From contig NW_004457586.1 in assembly GCF_000313135.1 (NCBI RefSeq), positions 292,267-356,266 of the forward strand: 64,000 nucleotides of DNA, written 5' to 3'. Source of the DNA: Acanthamoeba castellanii str. Neff. Lineage: Eukaryota > Discosea > Longamoebia > Acanthamoebidae. The notes beneath the pieces are model-generated. The model worked only from the letters and a program-made list of their open reading frames with translations, had not been told where the DNA came from and did not search any database. Shown piece by piece: positions 24,201 through 34,602 of the stretch (position 1 is the first letter of the stretch; each line of letters opens with the position of its first letter). The position numbers and the translations under genes were made by a program.

Positions 24201-27200
24201 CGGACAATCGAATTGGCTCCCGATTAGCAGACCAGCGCAACATGCCGCACGCACGCACACCGCATGTGAACAGGACGAGTACCGTGATGGTGTACTCGGT
24301 GGAGTGAGTCCACGCCTTGTGGGGCTGGTAGGCGAGCGTGTGGTCGCTGATCACGCGCCAGTCACCGCCGTCCTTGGGTTCGGGTTCGAGGACAGGGCGC
24401 CAGTCCAAATCGTCGATGGTGCCGCCGGCGGGGATGATGGGCTGCGTGAAGGACACTGTCGCCGTGCCCGAGTATTGGAGGTGCAGCTGCTGCTTGGCCG
24501 TCGGATACGTGCCTGGGTAAGTAAGGTTCGATCAACCAATGCACCACCCAATCGTGTTTTTGGAAAATAGGGAAATGAGTGCAGAAACGTACTGTTCACG
24601 GAGAACGGCGACCCGGTCGTGAAGGTCACTGAGTGCTCCTGGTCGTTGAGGAGCGCTCCCTCGGCCGAAGGAACCTGAATGTAGTGGGGGCGTGAGTGTG
24701 GGTGATCAAGGTTCGATTACGGTGAGGTGGTGTACCTTGGGACCGATCGACAAGGTGACCGACGTGTTGTGCGGCAACAGCTTGACGCTGGCGAACACCA
24801 GGCAGTACTCCTCCCCGTGATGCTTGAGGAATTTGTCGAGCTGGGCAAACTTGTCGCTCCAGCGCTTGACATCCTCGGCCTCAAGCAGGCGCACGGCGTA
24901 GTTGGTCTTGAGAAGCCCAGACGTGTAGAGCCTACCATATCAGATTGGATCGTGAGTGGAGCTGTCAGGCCCGAGAAAAGATAAGTGTGTGTAGGACGGG
25001 CGGTACCGAATGGTGCTCAAGACTTCCTCCTCGATCCCGGTGATCTTTTGACGGAAGGCGACGGCAAAGGGAGTGGCCACCGTAACGCCGACGGTCGAGA
25101 TGGGGAGCGTGTCGCTCACGCTGTTGGTCGGCGAAGAGAACGCGAGCTCTCGGTCGCTGACCACCTCGGGGCCGAACATGCCGTCCTTGGACTTGAGCTC
25201 AGCGCTGAACAGGCTCGGCGTCGATGCGGGCAGCAGGACCTGGTACTCCGTCGCTGGTTGCCAGTTGACCCCAGCCGGCAGCGAGTAGATCAGCCGGCGA
25301 TCGATCGCAATCCAGCTGCCCTCGCCAGGCGGGGTCGGTGTGATCGTGGGCAGCTTGGCCTGCGAAGGAGGCAAGAAAAAGTTAATTTGGTGAGCCAGTG
25401 GTACGCTAGCATCGTTTGGCTGATGTAACGTATATAGCGTGTACCAAGTGTTCGGCGGTGTACTTGCCACCGACCGGCACGATGGCCTGGTTGAACGTGA
25501 TGGTGCAATTGTCAGGGCGAACAGACTCGATTCCTGTTCAGCATTGCAGATGATGCACAAAATGTCAGGTGAAAAGCTGTTCCGTGGCCAACCCCACAGT
25601 GGCACTAGGTGAATGCAACCCGATTTTCATGGGGGCGGTGGCGTACGAGTGACATCGAACTGCGGGACAGTAGTGAAGGTGACCAGATGCGGCTCGATCG
25701 ACGTCAAAGGACCCTCGGTCGATGGTGTCTGCCGCGATACAGTGTGAAGAGTTTTGGTAAGAAACGGTCTTCTACAGGCAGGAAGGGCGAGACCCGGGAC
25801 ATGTACCTCAGGTCCGATCTTGAGCGTGTAGGTGGTATCGTGCGCCAGCAGCTTCGTGCAGGTGAAGGCGAGGGAACGACCCTCAACCGCCGGGTCAAGG
25901 AAACCCTGCGCCACGTCCTCGTCGGCGCTGAAAACAAAAGTGGGAGTACTCACCGGTTAGCCTTGGGGGAAAAAATGAATGTAAACAGTTTGAGCCAACT
26001 GGCGACGTACGCGAGCTCGGGCGAGTCCCTCTCGAGGATCCTCAGCGGCGCGAAGGGTGCGGGGTCCTTCTCCCACTTCAGGTCCGCCCCGGCATAGAGA
26101 CCGATCGTCGGGATGACCTCCTCCGGTGAGATGAGCTGGTCGAAGATCACGAGGAACACAGGGTCGAGCGGCCGCCTGTCGTATTCGCCGCGCCTACCCA
26201 CAGGGGCCGGAGGGCACGAACTGATGACCTGGAGTACATACGAATTTCGTGAAAGTAAGGTCAACGCCACGAACGAACGGTACGGGAAAAGCCAGAGGGT
26301 TCGGTGCTGTTGCGCACCTTCACGATGGGGGTCTTGAACTGGAAGCTGAAGTCCTCCTTCAGCGTAGGCTCTTCCTCGCCCAGCGCCTTTGTTCCCTTGG
26401 GAATCTGCACACAACCGAAATAAGGGGAGACAATACAGATGCGATGAGAAGGCTGAGCCTAAATGTGCTCATCGTCCAGGTGGATACTTACGCTGACGGT
26501 GTACTGGGTGGCCTTGGCCCAGGCACGGTCGTCCTCGGGATTGTCGGTCTGGAAGACGAGCGTGTTGGTGCCGTCGAGCCGCCACACGCCAGCCTTCAGC
26601 GGCTCCGGGGTGATGACAGGCCGCCACTCCTGCAAAACACACACGCAACGGTGTTGATAAAGCTGAAGAGATCACACTGTGTAATGTGGTGTGCACGTAC
26701 GAGGTGCGTGAGGTCGTCGTCGCCCTCGGGGAGGAGAGGGTGGTTGAAGGTGATCAGGATCTTGTCGATCTTGTTCGACAGCTGCCAGCCCTCGGGCGTG
26801 TACTTCTCGACCAACAGCGTGCGCCGCAGCTCGGCCTCACGTCGCCAGCTGGAGGGCGGCCGCGGCCTTGGCGTCGGCCAGCTTGGCCTCGAGCAGCTCG
26901 CGCCGCTTCTCCTCCTCGGCCATCCGCTTGGCGTCGCCCTTCTCGCGGGCCTTGGCCTCCTTCTCGGCCTCCTTGGCCCGCTGCTTGGCCTCCTTCTCCT
27001 CCTCCTTGAGCCGCCTCTCGTCGCTCATGAAAGCCCGGTCGAACTCCTTCTTGGCCTGGGCCACGCCGCGCTTCCGGCGGTTCCACTCGGCGTTCTGCTG
27101 CTCCTTGCGCTCGCGCGCGAGCTCCTCCTCGGTCTTGGGCGCCGACGCGGGCGGCGGGAACTGCAGCTCCTTACGCCGGCTCGACGGCAGCTGCACGCTC

Positions 27201-27849
27201 TTGTCCCGCGGCATGAACGGGTCCTCCTCACCGTCCTCCGTTCCTGCTGTAGCCACACACGCCAACATTCGATCTATGAGTGTGTGCGGTGTGCGCAGTG
27301 CGTGCGGTGTGTGCGTGCGTGCGATTAGCAATGCAGGGCAGGGTACGGTGGGTGTCGATGCTCATGCGTGTCTCCTCGGGCAGCCGCTCGAAGACCTCAT
27401 TGACCTTGGCGGGCTCGAGCGGCTGCGGCGGCGGCTGATCCTTCTTCTCCCCCGTCTTGCCGTCGTCCGTCTGCTCCTCCTTGTCAGCGTCGTCCTTCTT
27501 GTCCGATACGAGGAGCTCCTTCGCCATTTCCTCGTCATCGACGTCGCCCTTCGCCTTGCCCTTCACTTCTTCCTGCTGGTTCAGATATATATTATATAAA
27601 AATAAATAATAAATAATAAATGATAGATGAATAAATATATATCTGGGGGGGAAAGAGCACTGTGCTGGCGTCGTCCTCTTCATGCCCAACATGTTCTGCA
27701 TCCTTGAGTTCGTCTTCCTCTGCCTGGACGACCTCTTCCTTGGCCTGGGCTTCCTTCTGGGCCTTTTCCTCCTCCTCTTTGAGCTCCTTCAGCTCGAAGG
27801 CGAAGTCTGGGGTGGCCTCATACGTCTTCTTTCCTTCAGGCCCCTCCAT
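10032..27849 (-). CDS. Giant bacterial-type alpha-2-macroglobulin family protein with repeated Ig-like units and a nested SPRY domain
   Basis: The start is ATG 27849 (MEGPEGKKTYEATPD). The first exons encode a Lys/Glu-rich coiled coil and no signal peptide. From about 26.8 to 19.0 kb come six copies of an SbsA/Big_5-like Ig unit, recognised by WRPVITP, a TEYTVTV strand, the FNQ-IDPEEV strand and VPSAEGPL. A SPRY domain sits inside the fifth copy (about 22.1-21.3 kb). From about 18.0 kb the core follows bacterial macroglobulins closely: DVFQSVQTVHAW, the MG domain DDR-MYRPKEEVHIKGYVR, FRRPEF, SYYAGGAL, and the VVVDESVLAL region. The thioester motif YPYECSEQ is split by an intron between E and Q (12778/12693). 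Alpha-alpha barrel helices and the receptor-binding-like end TARATTPGRF...EEMYDPDVFGQ follow. It spans nearly 18 kb with dozens of introns and probably exceeds 4,000 residues. The intact Cys-Glu-Gln suggests covalent protease trapping. The missing signal peptide argues for an intracellular or non-classical location. Confidence 0.87.
11729..11758. repeat. (TG)15 microsatellite in an intron
   Basis: A perfect TG dinucleotide run inside an intron of the macroglobulin gene. Confidence 0.9.
12693..12790 (-). other. Thioester motif of the macroglobulin, interrupted by an intron
   Basis: On the minus strand the exon ending at 12778 reads YMYSYPYECSE (Cys codon 12784-12786). After a GTACGG...CAG intron the next exon starts with Gln at 12693 (QISSKLLALVALRDAL). 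Joined in phase 0 they give C-S-E-Q, the thioester-forming C-x-E-Q of macroglobulins and complement C3. Bacterial homologues have YPYGCVEQ at this spot. Confidence 0.85.
15164..15228. repeat. Long (TG)n microsatellite in an intron
   Basis: An uninterrupted TG run of about 65 bp fills most of a short intron in the macroglobulin gene. It reads as (CA)n in the sense direction. Confidence 0.95.
21310..21875 (-). other. SPRY domain nested in the macroglobulin
   Basis: The exons encode AGSLPYFEAQVVQLGKDG, MPLKRAMVGWTQQY, AYGYHSDDGCVFHG, a GDVIGVGVD strand, and IYW-TKNGEKV, then a closing LFPTVALDTPGVIWINLG. These are the ordered hallmarks of SPRY/B30.2 domains (F-E-V, GW, YGYHSDDG, GDVIG, FTKNG). 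A KKDKKKKK-type basic linker follows before the host Ig-like unit resumes with GWHLVDAYTLVYRP. Confidence 0.85.
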
Positions 27850-28187
27850 CTTCAAATCTCTCTCTCGCCTGCTCCAATCCGTTTTGTTCTCGCGATGAAA
27901 TGAATTCAAACGAATTCTTCGGTCGGTGCTCACGATGACGAGCTGGCCTCGCGTCAATAACGGTTCTTGCTTCTGTGCCGAAGAAACTGAAAGGGCAAAG
28001 GGTAGAATTACAATCTGATGTGCCGGTCACAGAACTGAAAGAGCAACCTGCACCGAAAGGCGCAAGTGCAGCGAAATTAATAATAAATCAAATTACAATA
28101 TTGAAACTATGCGAAGCATGCTCTTTGATATTTTTAAAATATATCAAAAACCAAAAACAAATGGAAAAATAAATTTAAACAATCAAT
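27850..28187. promoter_or_regulatory. Divergent intergenic region between macroglobulin and FERRY3 genes
   Basis: A 338 bp spacer between two genes transcribed away from each other. The right half is AT-rich and coding-free. On the minus strand a CAG acceptor near 27985 lies before the macroglobulin ATG and may end a 5' UTR intron. Confidence 0.35.
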
Positions 28188-31005
28188 ATGGAGGGGACTC
28201 CGCGAGCCACGAGGGCCGGCAGTAATGGGTCCTCGTCATCATCTATGTTGTTGGTTCCACCTTCCTCGCCATCGACCGCGGCAGCTCAATCAACCGTTTC
28301 CTCATTCATTACGCTGCGATTCGCCGTGGGTGGCCGGTACGCCGTGCTCACCCTCCACGGCCCCGGGGGCAGCAGCGAGCCGGGAGCGGAGGCCGGCAGC
28401 AGCGCCGGCGGCGGCGGCGAGGACGGCACGCTGCTGGACCGGTGGGCCGAGGACGACTGCGGCCGGCGGCTGGCCGAGGGCGACGTGCGGCGGCTCCTGG
28501 CGCACGAGGACGTGCCGCCCTATCCTCGAGCTGCCTCTCCTCTCCGCCCTCCACTCCCTGCACCGCGAAGAGGTTCTTCACCACCACCATCAGCTCCTCC
28601 TTCTTCTTCTGCTCTACGTCGTGTCTTACGCACAGGGTCTCGCGGGTGGTGGCAGGCGGCGTTGTGCCCGAGCCACTGGGTGGAGCCGGTGTTCGACCAG
28701 AAGCGGGCCAGGGACGGAGCGGACGACTGGACGGCGGCCCTCAAGCAGCGCAATGCCGCCTACCAGGACTCTGTGGAGCTCACGGAGAAGGAGAAGACCA
28801 AGCTGATCGTGCGTGTCTCTCTCTCTCTCTCTCCACTTCGAGCTCTGTGCGTGTTCTTTCGGTTCGGTTCAGGCCAGTCAACGATGCGTGGTTGCGTGGT
28901 GGCGTGTGAACAGTTGGCGGAGGCCTACGGGTCGGTGGTCAACACGCAGAAGGGCTGCGCGGCGATTGCGCGGATGAACGAGATCCACGCCGCCATGCTC
29001 GAGGAGGTCATCAACAAGAGCGAGGCCGCCATCAGCGAGCTGCATCAGAAACAAAGCGAGGAGATGAACAAAGCAGCCGGGGTACTGAGACTAGACTCCT
29101 TCTGCATTCTGGCACTCATTTGCTAACGCACGCACACGCACACACGCACACACGCACATACGCACACGCACACGCACACGCACACGCACACACACGCTCA
29201 CACCGCACAACACAGGATGGCGGAGAAATATCATCGCTGGTGGCCCGACACGTGAAGCAGATGGAGCTCACCGAGCGGAAGTGGGGCGCCAAGCTCGAGG
29301 ACATGCGGAAACAGCAGAAGCGGGCCTACGGCCGCTGCATCGTGCGATGGGCCACCGAGGGGCTCCCCAACAAGGTCAACGCCGACGTCCTTCACGAATT
29401 CAAGGCCGCCAAAAAGCAAGGTGCCAAACTTGACCCAATCACGCGCGCTTGTGCCGTGTGTGCGTGTGCGGTGGCGTGTGTGCGGTGGTGATGCCTGGTC
29501 GCTGACTCCAGTCCGTGGTTCACAGGGGGCGGATCGCTGACGGCGTCTCCGCTGGCGCGTAAGAAGTCGGACCTGCAGCACCCGGAACAGCGCGGATCGC
29601 CGGGCGGCAGGGAGCAGGAGGGCAAGAAGCGGTGGTGGAACAAAAAGAAGGGTGGTGAGGCCAACGAGGGGTACGCGTATCACCGCCAACGCCCGTGTTG
29701 AGACCACTTCCCTAACGGCTTGTTGTGTGTCGTGCGATGTGTGTCGTGTGCGGTGTGGCTAGGCCTGATTCGCCGCAACTAAGATCGTCAGGAAGCGTCG
29801 GCCAGCAGCCGCAGCAACAGCAGCCTCAGCCCCAGTACCAGGTGCCAGCGCTGGCGAGCGCGCCATCGGGCAGCACCAAGTGGGAGCACTTCACGGTGCT
29901 TCTGGGACGCAGCAAGGCCCTCCACCACTTTGGCCTCGGTGCGGGGGACATCACACAATTTTGTCGGCTCCGAGCCTCCTCCGAAGGTACCCTAACCACC
30001 CCTTCCAACGCATTCATTTCCCATTCTCTTATTCTCTTGCATTCCAACTGTGCGTGCCGTGTGGCAATGAACGGTGTCCAATTGCAGTGCGGGCGCAGAC
30101 AATTCGAGATCTGTACTCGCACTCGCTCAACGCGATCGTGCTGGTGGTCGACCGAGGTCTCACCTACACCAACAAGGTCAACAAAGGTACGTGCACAAGC
30201 TCGTCTGTGTCCTCCATTCTCATTATATAGCCAACAACCATTCGTCGAAACCACCGGTCCCTCGCGTGCAGAGTTTGTGCGGTGCTGCGGCGCTTCGCCC
30301 GAGGCACATTTAGCGACTTTCAAAAGCAGCTGCAGCTGGTCAAGGACGAGCTGGGACGGCCCATGCAGCCCGGTACCTCCCCCTTATTCCTTCCTCTGCA
30401 ACTGCCGACTGCGGATGCGTGGCTGGCCTCACTTTTTTGTGCGCCATCCACCCCCTCACACAGGCGACGTGTTCATTACGCGGCACTCAAACCTTGAGGC
30501 AGCCCACATCGCCTTTCATCTGGTGGGCGACAATGACCCCGTCAACAGTACGCGCAAGCAACCCTCTTGACACCTCTCTTGTCCCGGATGTTCAACGTGG
30601 CCTTCCTCCTCACCATCATCACCATCATCACAGACTTCACGGTGGACTCACCGCAGGTGCAGGGTCTGCGGAGCATTCTGGCCATCGCCCATGACTACGA
30701 CGTGGGCACCATCTCACTGCCGATCATCCTCAAAGAGCTTCAAAGCGAAGTCGAATCCTCCAATCGGGTACGCGCACGCGCACATAGAACTCGGCTGGGG
30801 TCTCACTGTCGCTTGCCCGTGTGGCCAGGTGGAGGACTGCACACGAGCAGCCGAGGTGGTGGTGAAGAGCGTGAAGTCGTTCCTGAACGACAAAGCCGCG
30901 GCCGAGGATGCGTCGCTCAAGGTCGTGCAGTTCCTCTGCGGATCCGCCTTCTTCGCGCCCTACCTCAACACCCTCAACAACGTCTGCGGTCGCTTCGCCA
31001 AGTAA
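28188..31005 (+). CDS. C12orf4: C12orf4 / FERRY complex subunit 3 homologue
   Basis: The start is ATG 28188 (MEGTPRATRAGSNG). A Ser/Gly-rich leader is followed by a helical segment (AAYQDSVELTEKEKTKL, YGSVVNTQKGCAAIARM, long Glu/Lys helices). A low-complexity Gln/Lys-rich insert comes next, then the conserved C-terminal half: IRDLYSHSLNAIVLVVDRG, GDVFITRHSNLEAAHIAFHL, VQGLRSILAIAHDYDVGTISLP, CTRAAEVVVKSVKSFL. The RHSNL...FHL block and the TISLP block match human C12orf4 very closely. In mammals this protein belongs to the five-subunit FERRY complex, a Rab5 effector that links early endosomes to mRNAs and ribosomes. Exon joins in the low-complexity N-terminal part (28.5-28.7 kb) are uncertain. 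Confidence 0.85.
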
Positions 31006-31180
31006 TGCGGTTGTATGGCCATTCGTGTTCAACCACTGGTGGTCGGCCACAATAACGAACACACTCTTGCCGACACTGGTCTGCGCAGACACCCCGAAGC
31101 GGCCCTAAGCCCTCCAGGCCCTGACCTTGTCCTGCACGCGTGCCAGTGCTACCCCGACCCTGCGAGCAGCAGCCTTGACG
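31006..31180. other. Convergent 3' intergenic region
   Basis: A short spacer between the stops of FERRY3 (+) and Ubl-BioY (-). No coding signal was seen. Confidence 0.4.
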
Positions 31181-32758
31181 TTAGCGGGGTCGTGATCGGC
31201 GGCGGCGAGAGGAGCGGAGAGGAGAGGAGAGGCGAAGCGAAGCGCACTCGGGTATGGTGAACTGCTCCCTGAAGAAGGTCCCCACGCTCCTGAAGTGGAT
31301 GGGCAACGCGCTCGAGTGGGTCCTGCAGTAGATAGAGCCAGAGTCAGAAATCAAGTCCACGTTTTTTGTTCCACACTTGTCGTGACCTAGCCAGCTTACG
31401 GACGGACCTGTTGTAGCGGTAGGCCCGCAGAGCCCAACCGATGGGCAGCAGCAGGGTGGCGAGAAGGATCTTGAACGCGTCGCCAGCAAGGAAGGGGTAG
31501 AATCCGCTTTCCCAGACTGTGCGGCCAGATCGTGATCATCAATACTTGATGAAGAAGGCATCAAATGAAATGCTGGTGCTGGGAGGAAACGAAGAACTAC
31601 CGTCGGACCAGCCGATAAAGTGTGCCAGCCAAGGGATGCCCACCACATAGATCGACAGATCTCCAATGATCTGGCCGACGATCACGTTGAGTCTTTCACA
31701 GCGTTGGTAGTGGAGGTGCACATGGTGGTGATTACGTACCATGGCCAGGCAGGCCGTGATCAGGCGCCTATCCCACCCGTGGTTCTCCACCAGATAGCCC
31801 TGGTGGTGATCACCCACGTGAGTACCACCGCACACCACGAACTACAGACGCTTCGCCCTGTACCACGACCCAAGCGGCCAGAATGAAGCCCTCGAGGTAG
31901 CCTCCGGTCGGACCCAGCAGAGAGGCCCAGCCGTGGGCGCTCGACGAGAAGAAGGGCAGGCCCAGCGCTACTCCCTCAACCAGGTACAGAACCGTGGCCA
32001 GCACGCCGATGGTCTTGCCTGCAGCACGTAATCGTCACCGTAATCATCATCGTCGTCGTCATCAGGATGTTGGCTCGGGGTTGGAGTACCGAGGAGCACT
32101 GCGGTGAAGAGCACACCAAAGGTCTGGCCGGTGACCGGCACTTCATCGGACCAGGGCGGCAGGAAGGACACCTGCGCACACGCAGCCAGCACCATCGAGC
32201 CTGTGGGCACGGTACCATGGTCATCAAAGTGAATGCGGCAGGCAAGGGGAGAAGTCTGACGTACCAACGAGCGCAGCCAGGAACACGAAGACGAAGCGAG
32301 GCAGCTTGGTCTTGTACTGGAGCCAATCGGCGTAGGTAGGGTACCTGCTCGCGTTGCGTTCATTCGATGCCCAATCTACCACAAACGCAAATTGGGCGGT
32401 GGCGGTACCGCTGGAGCACGAGGTTGAGGGTGGTGTCCTGCTCGAGGCCATACGCGGTCACCTGGTGGTCGCGCTCGAGCGTGTGGCCGGTGCGAGGGTC
32501 GACCAGTTTCGGGCCGGCCCTGGGACCCTGGACCACGCCCTCAGTCCCTCCGGCGAAGCGCTGGAGAAAGGGCTCCTTCTCGAAGACCTTCATGGGAATG
32601 TCCTCCACGGCCTCGTGGCCGTCCACCTCGACCGGCACCCGCTGCCCATCGAGCGTCTGCACGAAGATGCGACGACGCGCCAGCCCGCGCGGCGTACGCT
32701 CCACGTCCAGCTCCGCCTCCGCACTCTCTTCCTCCACAGTAAACAGTACCCTGTCCAT
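31181..32758 (-). CDS. Ubiquitin-like domain fused to a BioY-family biotin transporter
   Basis: The start is ATG 32758 (MDRVLFTVEEESAEAELD). Residues of about 25-125 resemble a ubiquitin-like fold: IFVQTLDGQRVPVEVDG, EDIPMKVFEKE, then TLERDHQVTAYGLEQ and TTLNLVLQRY, parallel to ubiquitin's first strand, helix and last strand. The membrane part is a complete BioY: VPVTGQTFGVLFTAVLLG, LYLVEGVALGLPFF, LLGPTGGYLEGFILAAW, IIGDLSIYVVGIPWLAHF and GFYPFLAGDAFKILLA. A basic, arginine-rich tail ends the protein. BioY is the substrate-binding S component of bacterial ECF biotin transporters and can sometimes work alone. No EcfA or EcfT partner is seen here. At least five introns interrupt it, so it is a resident eukaryotic gene, probably of bacterial ancestry. 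Confidence 0.88.
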
Positions 32759-32877
32759 GTGAGTGTGCTATGATGTGTGTTGTGGGTTGTGGTGGGTCAG
32801 GTTGGATTACTGCTTCTTTTTAACACTCGCACAGTTTCGGGGTTATCTCCACGCCAGCCAATTGTTGCCAGCGGTGG

Positions 32878-32951
32878 CTCCGGTTGGGTCGTAGACAAGA
32901 TCCATAGAGTGCCATCTTTCCGAAGGAAAAGGTGTGGACCGATGCCAGTGC
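32878..32951. repeat. Left arm of an approximately 74 bp inverted repeat
   Basis: It begins CTCCGGTTGGGTCGTAGACA and ends GATGCCAGTGC. It is the near-perfect reverse complement of 33406-33480, with a handful of substitutions and one 1-base indel. Confidence 0.85.
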
Positions 32952-33016
32952 CACGTCCACACCTTCCGGAATGTGGTGCGCGTGCAGGCATCGCCCACGG
33001 CCGGCAGCGTGGTGCT

Positions 33017-33083
33017 GGACGACACCGCAAGCAGACCCTGAAGTTGGACGTGGGCCAGCGATTCGCCTCGTGCAATCTCGAGG
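33017..33083 (+). repeat. 67 bp direct repeat, left copy (abuts the gap)
   Basis: It starts GGACGACACCGCAAGCAGAC and is identical to 33265-33331. Both copies lie exactly at contig ends beside the N run, as expected if two overlapping contig ends were not merged. Confidence 0.9.
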
Positions 33084-33264
33084 NNNNNNNNNNNNNNNNN
33101 NNNNNNNNNNNNNNNNNNNNNNNNNNNNNNNNNNNNNNNNNNNNNNNNNNNNNNNNNNNNNNNNNNNNNNNNNNNNNNNNNNNNNNNNNNNNNNNNNNNN
33201 NNNNNNNNNNNNNNNNNNNNNNNNNNNNNNNNNNNNNNNNNNNNNNNNNNNNNNNNNNNNNNNN
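33084..33264. other. Assembly gap (181 N)
   Basis: A run of Ns. Because both flanks carry the same 67 bp, the true gap may be zero or negative. Confidence 0.99.
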
Positions 33265-33331
33265 GGACGACACCGCAAGCAGACCCTGAAGTTGGACGTG
33301 GGCCAGCGATTCGCCTCGTGCAATCTCGAGG
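33265..33331 (+). repeat. 67 bp direct repeat, right copy (abuts the gap)
   Basis: Identical to 33017-33083; see the left copy. Confidence 0.9.
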
Positions 33332-33405
33332 TGGCCCTGCCCGCATCGGTCGCCTTCGACGGCGTATCGCGGCCCATCGACATACCACCGGCCGCACGCA
33401 CACGC

Positions 33406-33480
33406 GCACTGGCAATCGGCCCACACCTTTTCCTTCGGAAAGATGACACTTTATGGATCTTGTTTACGACCCAACTGGAG
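33406..33480. repeat. Right arm of the inverted repeat
   Basis: Reverse complement of 32878-32951, ending CCCAACTGGAG. The pair could be the termini of a small foldback or MITE-like element of about 600 bp. Confidence 0.85.
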
Positions 33481-33580
33481 ACACAACACAACAAATGAAT
33501 TATAAAGCAAAATAGAAAAATAAATATTTATAAAACAATTAATTTTGAATACAACGGGGGATGGGTGACTTTCACGGTCA

Positions 33581-34564
33581 TCACATGGCGATGGAGTTGA
33601 TGGCCAACTCGATCACGAACTTTTGCTTCACAATCGCATTGCACCTGGCCACACAGCACCGTTAACCTACGTTTGAGCTGCACACGACACGACCAACGAC
33701 ACACATGGCACGCACACGCCACGTATGACACACAAGCCAGCAACAGCGGTCGTACCACTCGTGCATGATGAGTTCATCGTCGGCCTGGAGCACGATGACG
33801 ACGCTCTTGGAGTGGGTCACCTGGAAGCAGTTCTCCTTGTCCGCATACTCGGTCAACTCCGAATCGTACAGCGGGATCTTCACCGGGCGGCCCTGGTACT
33901 ACCCTCGCCCCACCACCCCATCCATCCATCAGCTCGTGTCGTGCGGATCGTGCGTGTCGTGCGGTGTCGTGTGTATGAAGTGAACCTTGTCGGTGAAGAC
34001 GAAGAGAATGCCGTCCTTGAGCACGCAGTAGCGTTTCTTGAAGCCCCACAGCGTCTTCTCGGCGAGGTAGCCCTCCTTTTTCTGTGGCCCAGCAAGCGTC
34101 ACGAGCGTGAGCACAGCTCTGGGCGCCCAGAGGTGGCGCGGAGCAAAAACGGAGAAGCACGTGCACGCCCAGAGTTAAAAGGGGGGAAAGTGTGTGTGTG
34201 CGGACGTACGTCGACGTCTTTGCGCGAGATGACGGAGCCGGTTCGGCGGTCCTCGAATGCCGGGCGGTCGGCGTCGGCCGCGGAGGTCGCCTTGAGCTTT
34301 GCGATGATGCCCCTCAGCTGCGCCATCCAATGCCCACGCGTCTGTACCAACCAACACCAATGGAGATTTTTAATTAGTCAGCCATTAAATAAATAAAAAG
34401 AGAAAGAAGCGTACGTCGTCGCTGTCGGCCTGGAGAAGGTAGGTGCGCTCCAGGGTCTTGAGCTGGAAGCCGCCCTTCTTGCCCTTGATCACGTCGATCA
34501 CCTCCACGTCCGCCAGCGGAATGAATCCGTTGGCCGTCGCCGACTAATGAACCGGGTATCAGCA

Positions 34565-34602
<38 letters not shown>

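Larger units (their letters stand above)
32759..33580. other. Non-coding island with inverted repeat and assembly gap
   Basis: No gene is supported here. The stretch holds a long inverted repeat, a duplicated 67 bp segment flanking a run of Ns, and AT-rich sequence after 33495. Frames read through the arms resemble each other only because the arms are inverted copies. Confidence 0.5.

Noticed and set aside
32777..33498. A gene spanning the N gap on either strand
   Set aside because: The frames run through Ns and through inverted arms that mirror each other. No domain or splice pattern supports coding.
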